A DNA stretch of 31,637 nt from Candidatus Parcubacteria bacterium. Its GTDB lineage: Bacteria; Patescibacteria; Paceibacteria; UBA6257; HR35. The stretch covers positions 1 to 31,637 of the forward strand of contig BPJI01000004.1 of NCBI GenBank assembly GCA_026004535.1, written 5' to 3'. The notes beneath the pieces are model-generated. The model searched no databases. It was not told the origin of the DNA and was given only the letters and a program-made list of their open reading frames with translations. Shown piece after piece: positions 21,714 through 29,580 of this stretch. Numbering within the stretch: the first letter of the stretch is position 1; every line of letters begins with the position of its first letter. The position numbers and the translations under genes are program-made.

Positions 21714-22139
21714 TTAAGCATAGAAGGCATCAACAGCAAAAGTAAATGATGGAGAAGTACCACCAATTACCCACTTAATTCTCCAAACATTGGAAACAAG
21801 AGAAGTTCCAAGCGAATTAGCGGCAATTGTTCCATCACCAACACCTGAAGAAATTGAATTGTTTGCTCCAACCGCTAAATTGAGATAATGGGGGTTTGTT
21901 AATGCTGCTGTAACTTGAAGAAAGTGAGCAACATCAACAAAGGTTTGTCCTCCATCCAATGATTGCTGGAAATAAACATCTAAAGTTGGAGAGGTTCCAG
22001 AAGCAGCACTTACGCTCAATCTAACCAAAACATTTTTCATATCCATATCATTGATAACAATTGCTCCACTATTACCACTTGTTGTTCTTGCTGCTGAAGG
22101 AACTAAATTCTGAGTTTTAAGAGGTCTTCGTAAAGACAT
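21714..22139 (-). CDS. capsid decoration / accessory protein candidate (141 aa)
   Basis: A beta-rich protein (MKNVLVRLSVSAASGTSPTL, then DVYFQQSLDGGQTFVDVAHF and a closing SFTFAVDAFYA) directly after the major capsid gene, the usual place for decoration or head-completion proteins. It shares its plan with the 142-aa protein at 18305-18733. A variant leader motif lies 16 bases before the ATG, after the terminator that ends the capsid gene. Confidence 0.6.
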   Translation of the reverse strand: MSLRRPLKTQNLVPSAARTTSGNSGAIVINDMDMKNVLVRLSVSAASGTSPTLDVYFQQSLDGGQTFVDVAHFLQVTAALTNPHYLNLAVGANNSISSGVGDGTIAANSLGTSLVSNVWRIKWVIGGTSPSFTFAVDAFYA

Positions 22140-22155
22140 TTTAGAAAAAAATTAT

Positions 22156-22167
22156 TTAAAACCGACC
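22156..22167 (-). promoter_or_regulatory. recurrent leader motif, copy m (variant)
   Basis: Coding-strand GGTCGGTTTTAA, immediately downstream of the major capsid terminator and 16 bases before ATG 22139. It could mark a new transcript start or a site used after partial termination. Confidence 0.45.
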
Positions 22168-22170
22168 ACT

Positions 22171-22200
22171 AAAAAGGGAGGAGGCTTATCACCCCCTCCC
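22171..22200 (-). terminator. intrinsic terminator after the major capsid gene
   Basis: Coding-strand GGGAGGGGG, a short loop, then CCTCCTCCC followed by TTTTT. It lies six bases after the capsid stop. Partial termination here would keep capsid mRNA more abundant than downstream tail mRNA. Confidence 0.75.
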
Positions 22201-22207
22201 CATTAGA

Positions 22208-23143
22208 TTAGAGAGCGGTTGCTGCTGATTCAATTCTTACAAGTCTTTCTTCTTGAGTTCTGGCAACTCCCATATTTGTTTTAGCACCAACTGAACCTTT
22301 CTGACCAAGAGGATTGGATACAGAAAGATTGCTTTCTGGAGGTAAAACATAAGAATTTACTTTACCAGCAAGCCAATAAGAAATTCTATAAGCATCAGCA
22401 CCAATTAAGGTTGTTGGATAAACAGTTACAGTTGAAGCAAAGGTTACAACATTTGGAGATTGAACAATTCTTGCTCCTGCTAATGAACCAATTTCACCAT
22501 TAAAGATATTTTGAGGTTGAGCATATTTATGCACATCAATCCATTGACCAGAGGAGGTATTACTCATTAAATCAAAACCAACTGAGGGGTGTAAAACACA
22601 GGCATAACCACCGCCAGTATATTCGGGAGCAGCATTGTTTCTTAATTTTTGAACCCCCCTTAAAATTAGCATAGCATCAATTAAATCACCAGCAGCCAAG
22701 GCTGCTCTTGAGGTTTTACCGCCAGCATAAATTACATTTGTTCCAGCATTAACAACGGTTTGAATAACTTCATCAATTTTCCTTGCCATTGCCTTACCAA
22801 CTTCGTTAAGAGTAGTATTTATCAAATCAAAAACCGCTGTTAAAGCAACTAAATCAGTTAACTCAACATTGACACCGTATTGAGTTGGAGTTGTATCAAT
22901 GGCATTAACTGAAACAGCAATTGCTGTTGGAGGAGTTCCTTCTGTTAATGAAACGACAGAAGCAGTTGTTATTTTATTGAAGGTGAAAAATCTTGAGGTG
23001 TAATTACCTTGAGGAACTGTTTCTACGGTTCCAAATTGTTCAAAGTAAAGATGGGGCTGTAAAGACTCTATTACTCTTGTATCATAGTAAATCCCCAGGG
23101 CTTTTTGAGATGATTCAAGGTTAGAAGTAGTTGTAGTAGCCAT
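22208..23143 (-). CDS. major capsid protein, N4-gp56 family (311 aa)
   Basis: The opening ALGIYYDTRVIESLQPHLYF and EQFGTVETVP, a VSLTEGTPPTAIAVSVNAID segment, QYGVNVELTDLVALTAVFD and NAGTNVIYAGGKTSRAAL match the characteristic phrases of N4-gp56 family major capsid proteins (HK97 fold). Length is normal for shorter members. It follows a scaffold-like gene and precedes a terminator. A small hairpin lies ten bases before the ATG; an SD-like GGAG is 13 bases away. Confidence 0.85.
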   Translation of the reverse strand: MATTTTSNLESSQKALGIYYDTRVIESLQPHLYFEQFGTVETVPQGNYTSRFFTFNKITTASVVSLTEGTPPTAIAVSVNAIDTTPTQYGVNVELTDLVALTAVFDLINTTLNEVGKAMARKIDEVIQTVVNAGTNVIYAGGKTSRAALAAGDLIDAMLILRGVQKLRNNAAPEYTGGGYACVLHPSVGFDLMSNTSSGQWIDVHKYAQPQNIFNGEIGSLAGARIVQSPNVVTFASTVTVYPTTLIGADAYRISYWLAGKVNSYVLPPESNLSVSNPLGQKGSVGAKTNMGVARTQEERLVRIESAATAL

Positions 23144-23153
23144 TTAATTTCAA

Positions 23154-23166
23154 CATCTCCAAGATG
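23154..23166 (-). promoter_or_regulatory. small hairpin in the capsid gene leader
   Basis: CATCT and AGATG pair around a TGG triloop (coding strand), ending ten bases before the capsid ATG, the same distance seen for leader hairpins at other genes. The stem is only five base pairs, so this is weaker than the rest. Confidence 0.4.
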
Positions 23167-23190
23167 CCCAGCACTACTTTCTCGTTGCTA

Positions 23191-23697
23191 TTAGCTACCA
23201 TAAAGTTCTTCAAATATTTGTCTGGCTTTTTTTTCTTGTTCTTCTTTGGGCAACTGGGTTATATCGGGTTCTTGGAGATTAGGAGATATTGATTTAGACC
23301 CGACCGAATACCCAGTTAATTGAGACTGAGTTTCTAATTGTTTTTTACCGATATATCTGGCAACGGCATCTTCAATACTTTCATCTTGTTTTTTCATTTG
23401 CCAGATATTTTCAACTTCATCAACTAAATAAGGAAATTTTTTAGCGATTTGGTTTTCAAATTTAAGTTTGTCTATTTCTTTTAATTTTTCTGAAATTTCT
23501 TCAATGTTAGCAATTGTTCCAACTTCTTCTAATGATTTCAATTTTTGTTCTAATTCTTTTCGGCGTTTAATTTCGTCTTCAAGTTTGTTTCTTAAAACCT
23601 TTACAACACCGACATCTTCAACCTTCTCTTCGCCTTGACTTACAGGGGTTTGTTGTTCCTGTAAATCTGATTGGTTTTGAAGTTGTTCTTCGCCCAT
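23191..23697 (-). CDS. scaffold-like protein (168 aa)
   Basis: A highly charged protein: glutamine- and glutamate-rich N-terminus (MGEEQLQNQSDLQEQQ), a long coiled coil (about residues 33-85, DEIKRRKELEQKLKSLEE), then a polar helix and a KARQIFEELYGS end. This composition and its place directly before the major capsid gene are typical of capsid scaffolding proteins, which guide procapsid assembly. No protease is visible nearby. Its leader holds an 8-bp hairpin ten bases before the ATG. Confidence 0.75.
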   Translation of the reverse strand: MGEEQLQNQSDLQEQQTPVSQGEEKVEDVGVVKVLRNKLEDEIKRRKELEQKLKSLEEVGTIANIEEISEKLKEIDKLKFENQIAKKFPYLVDEVENIWQMKKQDESIEDAVARYIGKKQLETQSQLTGYSVGSKSISPNLQEPDITQLPKEEQEKKARQIFEELYGS

Positions 23698-23707
23698 TGT
23701 TTTTACG

Positions 23708-23735
23708 CTTGCTTACCCGGGAGCAGATAAGCAAG
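23708..23735 (-). promoter_or_regulatory. leader hairpin before the scaffold gene
   Basis: CTTGCTTA and TAAGCAAG pair perfectly (8 bp) around TCTGCTCCCGGG. The stem ends ten bases before ATG 23697 and has no trailing T-run. Confidence 0.6.
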
Positions 23736-23753
23736 GAAAATTAATTTCGCTTT

Positions 23754-24119
23754 TTATGGTAAATAAAATTTTACAATTTCTGAGTCTGAATAACCACCTA
23801 ATGCTGCTATTCTTTGCCTACATCCCTCTGTGTTACAAATCCAAACCTTATACTTTTCAACATACCAATAAATTGATTGATTAAATGTTGAAGGATTGGC
23901 ACTTCCATTACAAAGACATCTAAATTCTCCTTTAGCAAATATTGAAGCATAATGTTCACATTCTTTTGCTGGAATGCCACAAAACTCACAAATACCTCCT
24001 CTAATTTTAGGATTTACTTTTACTTTTTCAACTGATTGAGGTTCTACTTTGGTTTCTTGGGTTTTAACTTTTGCTGTCTGTTCTAAATTTTCTGTTGTGG
24101 TTGTTTTTTTCTTTGTCAT
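23754..24119 (-). CDS. zinc-binding hypothetical protein in the head module (121 aa)
   Basis: A lysine/threonine-rich N-terminus (MTKKKTTTTENLEQ) is followed by CEFCGIPAKECEH (CxxC then CxH), a CLC pair and CNTEGC, enough ligands for one or two zinc sites over residues about 45-105. It ends with a folded ALGGYSDSEIVKFYLP segment. An AGGAAAA ribosome-site-like stretch precedes ATG 24119. Location between portal and scaffold suggests a minor head protein or packaging factor; no family is recognised. Confidence 0.6.
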   Translation of the reverse strand: MTKKKTTTTENLEQTAKVKTQETKVEPQSVEKVKVNPKIRGGICEFCGIPAKECEHYASIFAKGEFRCLCNGSANPSTFNQSIYWYVEKYKVWICNTEGCRQRIAALGGYSDSEIVKFYLP

Positions 24120-24129
24120 TTTCCTATAA

Positions 24130-24435
24130 TTATAAACCACTTTCTTCTTTTGTCAAAAGATTAAGGGTTATAATTTGAATTAATTCCGACGGCAAATTGA
24201 TTAAAAAATCTAATGCTGTAAGGCTTTCTTTATAGGCTATCAAGGTTGCTTGGTCTAAACCTGAATTTTTAAAGTTCAAAAGCAGTTTTTCCCTTGTTGC
24301 CTGTAAAATCATCTTTAAAATTCTCCATTCCTCAATGGTTTCTATATTACTAAACCTTTGCACTAATTCTCTTGCTTTTTCTGGGTTATCACCTATTATT
24401 TTTCTTAATTCTTCTGTAAAAAAATCTTCAATCAT
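24130..24435 (-). CDS. small helical head-module protein (101 aa)
   Basis: An all-helical protein (MIEDFFTEELRKIIGDNPEK, then EEWRILKMILQATREKLLLN, then LTALDFLINLPSELIQ). Its ATG overlaps the stop of the basic 70-aa gene. Small helical proteins between portal and scaffold occur in several podoviruses, but no function can be given. Confidence 0.65.
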   Translation of the reverse strand: MIEDFFTEELRKIIGDNPEKARELVQRFSNIETIEEWRILKMILQATREKLLLNFKNSGLDQATLIAYKESLTALDFLINLPSELIQIITLNLLTKEESGL

Positions 24436-24644
24436 TTTTTCTTTTTTCGTTTACTTCCTGATCTTCCGACTTTATGCTTTCCATAGGCAATTGCTGCCGC
24501 CTGTCTCATTGCTTCCTCTTGAGTTTTTGGTCTATATGTTGCTCTTGAAGTTGTCATCTTTTTTGTTTCTTTCCACTCACTCATTAATTTTTCTATTTCT
24601 CTTGATATTTTTTCTTGTGTTTTTGAAGATGATTTTTTTGACAT
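24432..24644 (-). CDS. small basic protein (70 aa)
   Basis: Seventy residues rich in lysine, arginine, serine and threonine (MSKKSSSKTQEKISREIEKL, ending GKHKVGRSGSKRKKKK). The charge suggests DNA or RNA contact or an internal head peptide. It directly follows the portal gene. The upstream bases are A-rich (TTAAATAAAA) with no SD. Confidence 0.6.
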   Translation of the reverse strand: MSKKSSSKTQEKISREIEKLMSEWKETKKMTTSRATYRPKTQEEAMRQAAAIAYGKHKVGRSGSKRKKKK

Positions 24645-24646
24645 TT

Positions 24647-26629
24647 TTATTTAACTGCCGAAGGAGTTTGAGGAAACATTGTTTGAGTTAATGCTTCAAC
24701 TCCCTCTGTTGGTAATTGTGTTAATTCACGACCTAATTCTTCTGGTGTTTCTGTTTCTAAAATTCCTTGTGATATTTCTTTAACTGACTGCTTTTGTTCT
24801 GGTGCCTGTAATCTTTGTTTATTGAGATAATTTAAGATATGAGCGTGAATATGAATATTTCTGGCATCTGTCTCTTTTGCTCTGTAATGAATTGCTATGT
24901 GCTGTAAATCATCATCGTTTTCGTGAATTTCAACTATATCATCTTGCTCTAAAACTTCATTTTCAAGTTTTGCTCTTTGTTCGTGGGGAGTTGGTGGTAA
25001 GAAAACATCAACCTGCTCTGGGGTTAAATCCATATCATAAAGAATTGTCCTAACAACCTCTCTAACATTACCCCCAATTTGAGCCAATGGTTGTAAAATT
25101 TCTGCTAATTCTCTTCGTCTTAATATCTTTTGTGGTTCTGCTTCTAATGATGATACTACTTCAATTCTTGGGTCTACTTCGGGAATAAACTCTCTTTTTT
25201 TAACTGAAGTAAATTCTTTTGCTCCTTGATAACCAACAATCTCAATTAGCTTTTTATCATCTGGAGCCATAAATCTTTGGTGTCTTTTTAGCCATCTATA
25301 CCAAAAATCTTTTTCTCCAGCAATTATATTTCTCATTATACTTGAGATTTGTAAATCTTGTTTTGCTTTAGCAATTGCTATTTCTGTTGCTGTTTTTTTA
25401 ACTTGGGTTAAACTTCCCTTTAAAATTCTTGCGCTGCCTACTGCTCCCACTGCCTCATTCTGCAAAACATTGATAAAAGCCAAAGTATCGTTTGAAACGA
25501 CCTGGGTTTTAGGAAATGGCAAAATCTGTCCTGCTGGCGGTTGGGTTGTAAAAATAACTTTATTTTGCTCTTTGGTTAACAAATCTTTGGGATTAAGCAA
25601 AATCCTATAATTTGCTAAAAATGTTGCTGTGGCATCAAGCATTATTGAACGCATCATTAGATTTTTCAAAACAACATCTGCTCTGTGTAAATCTTCAATC
25701 AAATCAGGTAATCCTAAACCAAACAATGAAAATGAGGTTTTTATGAAGTTGTAAGTAATAAATGGAATTTTGCTTTCTTTTTCGCCTTTGTCTTGATAAT
25801 CTACTCGTTTATAGCCCAAAACTTTTGTTATTCCGTTATCAGTCCATACAACCCATAATTTGCCATTAGCATAAAAATACCACTCTAAAATCTCTAAAAA
25901 CGATAATGACATTAATGGTTCTTGAAAATAGTTATCTCCAATAAGATATTGTTTTGCTCGTTTTTCTAATTGTGTTTGCTCGTATGAACTCTCTGTTGGT
26001 GCATAGCCAGATTTTACCCAATCTTTTACCTTTTCTGAATTTAAATTGCTATCGTTGATTAAATCGTAATAGGTTTTGTAAATAAACCTTCCCGCAAATC
26101 TTGCTTCGTCTATTGAGGTTGTTTTGGGGTCAATAAAGAATGTAAATGGAGATTGAACCGATGGTTTTAAAACTGAATTTTTTTTATCATAAAGTGAAAC
26201 ATCTAAAATTCCTATTCCAAAGAAAATAATATCCCATATTAATTCTCTGTTAATTCTGCCCATTTCCATTTCATCAAAATCAAATTGAGCCACAGCATTT
26301 GTGTAAAAAGTTATTTTATCATCTTGTGGTCTTCTGGGTTTAAAAATTACTCGTCTTTGGTCATTATCAATTGAAGAATAAGTTTCGTGAAATTGCGTGA
26401 ATAAAAGTTTTGAACCCAAAGTTATATCTGCTATTTGTTTTCTAAACTGGTTGAGATAAAGTTTTATCATTTCAACCCAATATCTTTTTTTCACATCATA
26501 AACTTGTTTTGAATAGTTAAATTGTTTTCTTATCTCTTCCAAAATTTCATCTTCTTTCCAATCTGTTAAATCTAAAGTTTGGAGTTCAAATTGTCTTGTT
26601 GTTGGTATCTGATTGTTGGTTGGAAGCAT
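24647..26629 (-). CDS. portal protein (about 660 aa)
   Basis: A large protein of podoviral portal type: an acidic and aromatic N-terminal part with QRRVIFKPRRPQDD and a FFIDPKTTSIDEARF segment, wing-like strands around EWYFYANGKLWVVWTDNG, a helical stem (DLHRADVVLKNLMMRS) and TEIAIAKAKQDLQISSIMRN, and a long coiled C-terminal barrel. The portal forms the DNA entry ring and docks the terminase. Gene order after terminase supports it. Several ATGs are in frame; I take 26629 (MLPTNNQ), after a GGAG; 26653 is possible. Confidence 0.75.
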   Translation of the reverse strand: MLPTNNQIPTTRQFELQTLDLTDWKEDEILEEIRKQFNYSKQVYDVKKRYWVEMIKLYLNQFRKQIADITLGSKLLFTQFHETYSSIDNDQRRVIFKPRRPQDDKITFYTNAVAQFDFDEMEMGRINRELIWDIIFFGIGILDVSLYDKKNSVLKPSVQSPFTFFIDPKTTSIDEARFAGRFIYKTYYDLINDSNLNSEKVKDWVKSGYAPTESSYEQTQLEKRAKQYLIGDNYFQEPLMSLSFLEILEWYFYANGKLWVVWTDNGITKVLGYKRVDYQDKGEKESKIPFITYNFIKTSFSLFGLGLPDLIEDLHRADVVLKNLMMRSIMLDATATFLANYRILLNPKDLLTKEQNKVIFTTQPPAGQILPFPKTQVVSNDTLAFINVLQNEAVGAVGSARILKGSLTQVKKTATEIAIAKAKQDLQISSIMRNIIAGEKDFWYRWLKRHQRFMAPDDKKLIEIVGYQGAKEFTSVKKREFIPEVDPRIEVVSSLEAEPQKILRRRELAEILQPLAQIGGNVREVVRTILYDMDLTPEQVDVFLPPTPHEQRAKLENEVLEQDDIVEIHENDDDLQHIAIHYRAKETDARNIHIHAHILNYLNKQRLQAPEQKQSVKEISQGILETETPEELGRELTQLPTEGVEALTQTMFPQTPSAVK

Positions 26630-27002
26630 AAATTTGCTCTCCACCATAACCAACTATTCCTATCTCTGCTATTTTTTCTTTAAAAATTTCTGCTACTTTC
26701 TCTGGGCTAATTTTAGGTGGTCTTAATTTTTTAGCCCGACCTGGAATGAATTTAGGATATGTTAATGCTATTGCTACAAACGAATTCTCTGTTTCTCTAA
26801 TAAATACTTCGTCATAAAGATAGTAATTTTGCTCTTTAGCCTGTTGATAAATTTTTTCTAAAAGAATATCTTTTAAAACTTCTTTAAATTCGTTTTTAAT
26901 GAATTTTACTATTCCGTATTGTTCCAACCAATCTGGGTGTTTTTCTTCTATCTCTTTTTTGCTGATTCTTGCCAAAAGTAATCCTGTGTAATCTTTTTTC
27001 AT
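26586..27002 (-). CDS. hypothetical protein between terminase and portal (138 aa)
   Basis: An alpha-beta protein (begins MKKDYTGLLLARISKKEIEE) with a basic middle (KFIPGRAKKLRPPKISPEKV) and a disordered end (SNQQSDTNNKTI). No family is recognised. It overlaps the portal start by 44 bases. Genes in this slot are often minor head or packaging factors; nothing visible confirms that. Confidence 0.6.
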   Translation of the reverse strand: MKKDYTGLLLARISKKEIEEKHPDWLEQYGIVKFIKNEFKEVLKDILLEKIYQQAKEQNYYLYDEVFIRETENSFVAIALTYPKFIPGRAKKLRPPKISPEKVAEIFKEKIAEIGIVGYGGEQIYASNQQSDTNNKTI

Positions 27003-27008
27003 CGTGAA

Positions 27009-28367
27009 TTATAACTCAATTTCCCTTAGGGTCAAAAATTGTCTTAATGTGGATAAATCTTCGGTAAAAGTTAGAGCCAAGGCATCTACTACATCTGGAG
27101 AACCAAATCCTTTTTTCAGTAGGTTTTCCTTTGGTTCAATCATAATTGCCTTATCACTTAAAATTTTATACCTGATTTCCAAAAGTTGATTCCATAATTC
27201 GTTTTTAACCAATTTTCCTCCTTGTTTTAGCCAATCTTTTAAATTCCAATAAAGTTCTGCTTTTTTGTTTCTAAAATCTTGTTTTAATGGTTTTGCTCCA
27301 AAATTTACCTCTCTAATTATAGCCGAAAAGCCTATTTCTGACAACCTATCTGCTACTCCTCTGCCAACTCCTGTTATATCAACTGCTATAACATTTGGCT
27401 CGTATTGAACTAATAATTTTCCTATAATTCCCACTAAATTCATTGTATCCTTTAGTCTTTCTGCAAATAGAATTTTTGCTCCCAAATCATTCCTTAAAAC
27501 TATCACACTTCTATCTCCTCCCGCTCCCACATCTACTCCCATTATTTTTGGTTTTATAGTCCATAAATTTGGCTCATCGTTAATTAAGGCATTTTCTAAA
27601 TCTTGGCTGATAATTAAAGGCATATAACCGCTCTCATCTACTTGCCCTTCAAAAGCATACCAATCTCCTTCTAAAAATGCCCTCCTTTCTGCTTCTGGTA
27701 GCGTTGCCAATCTTTCCCAATACTCTTTGGGTAAATATGGATTGTCTGTTGTTTGGGCATAAACTACGTAAAATTGGTCTTTCAGATGTTCTAATTCTGG
27801 TGGAAAATTCCTTTCAATCCATAATTGCCTAACCCACCTTAAGTGTTCTCCGTAAGGATTAGTTGCTGCTATAAATTTTGTCCTTTCTATTCCTGGCCAC
27901 CTTAGTGAGCTCCTTAGAAGGTCAAAAGTAGATTTTGGGTTCCTTGTTAATTCATCGACAGCCACCAAAGCAAATTCAAAACCTTGATATTTGGCTGGCT
28001 CATCAAGATTCCTGAGTGCCAAAATTCCCCCTCCATATTTATCTTTTAAAATGAATTCTTTTTTCTGTTCGTGAAAATCCCCTAACCAAGAAGGAAATTC
28101 TTTTTTAATATTTTGCAGATGTCTATCATACAAAGTTGGATATGTTTCGCAAAATAAACCCGCACGAACTTGATTGTGACCCTCTGCTGCCCACCTTAAT
28201 AGCCAATAAAGCGCTGTCCACCGTAAAGCATAAGATTTTCCACTTCCCCTTGTCCCACTAAATAACACATAATCATAAAATTTAGTTGTTTCAAGGAAAA
28301 ATCTCTGTTTTTCCGTAAAATTAGCAAGTTCTGAGAATTTTACTCGTTCTATTTCTATTTGTTTCAT
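27009..28367 (-). CDS. terL: terminase large subunit (452 aa)
   Basis: ATPase motifs: Walker A GTRGSGKS (38-45), Walker B ALVAVDE (133-139) and a coupling ATN (168-170). RNase H-like nuclease: GVDVGAGGDRS (D279), VIAVDITGVGRG (D330) and GSPDVVDALAL (D425/D428). This is the DNA-packaging motor that cuts concatemers and translocates DNA into the procapsid through the portal. Full length for the family. Its ATG overlaps the small-subunit stop (ATGA), so the two are coupled. Confidence 0.92.
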   Translation of the reverse strand: MKQIEIERVKFSELANFTEKQRFFLETTKFYDYVLFSGTRGSGKSYALRWTALYWLLRWAAEGHNQVRAGLFCETYPTLYDRHLQNIKKEFPSWLGDFHEQKKEFILKDKYGGGILALRNLDEPAKYQGFEFALVAVDELTRNPKSTFDLLRSSLRWPGIERTKFIAATNPYGEHLRWVRQLWIERNFPPELEHLKDQFYVVYAQTTDNPYLPKEYWERLATLPEAERRAFLEGDWYAFEGQVDESGYMPLIISQDLENALINDEPNLWTIKPKIMGVDVGAGGDRSVIVLRNDLGAKILFAERLKDTMNLVGIIGKLLVQYEPNVIAVDITGVGRGVADRLSEIGFSAIIREVNFGAKPLKQDFRNKKAELYWNLKDWLKQGGKLVKNELWNQLLEIRYKILSDKAIMIEPKENLLKKGFGSPDVVDALALTFTEDLSTLRQFLTLREIEL

Positions 28368-28726
28368 TCATCTAATTCTATTAATTTTTCCTTAATTTCC
28401 ATTTCAACTTCTGATTTTTCTGTATATCCGTGCTTCATTAAAAGTAACTTAGCTATTGCAGGATTTATCTTACCCGTTGAAGCTAAATTTAATATCCTTC
28501 TCTCTTGTGCTTTCATTACCCCCTCTACAATGTCCCGAAATTCCTCGTCTTTTTCTGCATATTCCCAAACCTTTTGTCTTGGTATACCTAATTCAAAAGC
28601 CAAGCCGGCAATACTTGGGATTATTTCTGGAATTTTCTTTTCTTGTTCTTCAATTTTTTTTACATATTCCCAGCCTTTTTTCTTTAATTCTGGAGTTAAG
28701 TTTGATGGTCTACCTCGTTTTGCCAT
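28364..28726 (-). CDS. terS: terminase small subunit (120 aa)
   Basis: The N-terminal basic MAKRGRPSNLTPELKKKGWE leads into a helix-turn-helix (IAGLAFELGIPRQKVWEYAE) and a helical oligomerisation region (RILNLASTGKINPAIAKLLL) typical of small terminases, which recognise packaging sites and recruit the large subunit. It is stop/start coupled to terL. The upstream bases AATTAAAAACTAACA contain no SD. Confidence 0.8.
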   Translation of the reverse strand: MAKRGRPSNLTPELKKKGWEYVKKIEEQEKKIPEIIPSIAGLAFELGIPRQKVWEYAEKDEEFRDIVEGVMKAQERRILNLASTGKINPAIAKLLLMKHGYTEKSEVEMEIKEKLIELDE

Positions 28727-28735
28727 TGTTAGTTT

Positions 28736-29158
28736 TTAATTGAGTTTAAGTGCTTTTTGACTTGTAAATTTCTCCCATCTATTAATTATAACCTCTCCGT
28801 AAATTGGCTCAATTTCATTTCCAGATTCTTTTAACAAATCCTCGTTAAATTCTTTTAATAAATCAAAGTCCCAGCCGCCCCTTTCTACGCTTTTGTTTGA
28901 TAATAGAGCGTATTTTTCTTTTTGTTCTTCTGTTAAACCTCTAACTCTTATGACATCTACTTCGTCTATGCCAAGTTTTTTTAAGGCTTTAAATCTGCCG
29001 TGTCCTGCTATTATTCTATTGTTTTCGTCTACAACAATGTCTTCAATATAGCCGAACTCTTTGATTGAATTTTCAATTAATTCATCGGCGTGCTTTTTGG
29101 GGTTTTTGTTCCACTCTTTTATTTCGTTTAGTTTTAGTTTTACGTGTTCTTTTTCCAT
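28736..29158 (-). CDS. ParB/Srx-fold nuclease-domain protein (140 aa)
   Basis: VKLKLNEIKEWNKNPKKHAD, then NNRIIAGHGRFKALKKLGID (GHGR at 52-55), is the ParB N-terminal (Srx-fold) signature, and the length matches the isolated domain. Related phage proteins occur next to terminase or fused to methyltransferases; some bind CTP or nick DNA. There is no DNA-binding HTH and no ParA here, so partitioning is unlikely. A role in packaging-site recognition or DNA modification is inference from position. Confidence 0.8.
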   Translation of the reverse strand: MEKEHVKLKLNEIKEWNKNPKKHADELIENSIKEFGYIEDIVVDENNRIIAGHGRFKALKKLGIDEVDVIRVRGLTEEQKEKYALLSNKSVERGGWDFDLLKEFNEDLLKESGNEIEPIYGEVIINRWEKFTSQKALKLN

Positions 29159-29168
29159 TTTGATTTAA

Positions 29169-29390
29169 TTATACAACACTTTCTTTTTCTATTTCTTTTT
29201 CAATTTTTTCTTTTAATCTTCTGCTTATTAATAAAGCCGTATCTATCATTAAAACTTCTCTATTTGCTTTTGATACTCCCCATTTTACCCAATAATCTAT
29301 TTCTTTGGGGTCATTAATGACGTCTCTAATCAAATCAACGATTTCTGTGACAGAAATCATTGATAGAATTTTTTGAATATCGTTGTTCAT
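29169..29390 (-). CDS. small helical protein (73 aa)
   Basis: I take ATG 29390 (MNNDIQKILSMISVTEIVDL), because the recurring motif lies just upstream and earlier in-frame residues are low-complexity lysine. The protein is helical and ends in a charged repeat (KEKIEKEIEKES). It is first in the run that leads to ParB-like, terminase and portal genes. No family recognised. Confidence 0.6.
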   Translation of the reverse strand: MNNDIQKILSMISVTEIVDLIRDVINDPKEIDYWVKWGVSKANREVLMIDTALLISRRLKEKIEKEIEKESVV

Positions 29391-29409
29391 TTTAATTAAT
29401 AATTTTTTC

Positions 29410-29422
29410 TTAATTTTTGACC
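29410..29422 (-). promoter_or_regulatory. recurrent leader motif, copy n (variant)
   Basis: Coding-strand GGTCAAAAATTAA, between structured RNA element B and ATG 29390 (19-base gap). It diverges in the central CG. Confidence 0.35.
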
Positions 29423-29488
29423 TTAATTTTTGCCTCAATTTTTCTATGTTTTTTAACGCTAATTTTTGCTTAAATCCCCCAAAATCCC

Positions 29489-29576
29489 TTAAATTTGCTC
29501 TGGTTGAAGACTTTTTTGCTAACTAGGTATCTTTATACTTGTTCCCAAAGAAAAAGCCTTCTTAAACTAAATTTAA
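29489..29576 (-). ncRNA. structured RNA element B (paralogue of 17052-17123)
   Basis: Outer TTAAATTT/AAATTTAA, inner GAAGGCTTTTT with AAAAAGTCTTC (one G-U), and apical GTAT/ATAC. It shares with element A the block CAGAGCAAATTTAA, the inner-stem sequence AAAAAAGTCT and the apical stem, while the 5' arm differs where pairing permits. The region 29439-29580 contains no ORF. It lies at the head of the packaging and head gene run. Confidence 0.65.
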
Positions 29577-29580
29577 TAAC

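Noticed and set aside
28736..29158. Plasmid-type partition (ParB) function.
   Set aside because: Only the Srx-like domain is present, with no ParA and no centromere-like repeats, and the gene sits in a packaging operon.
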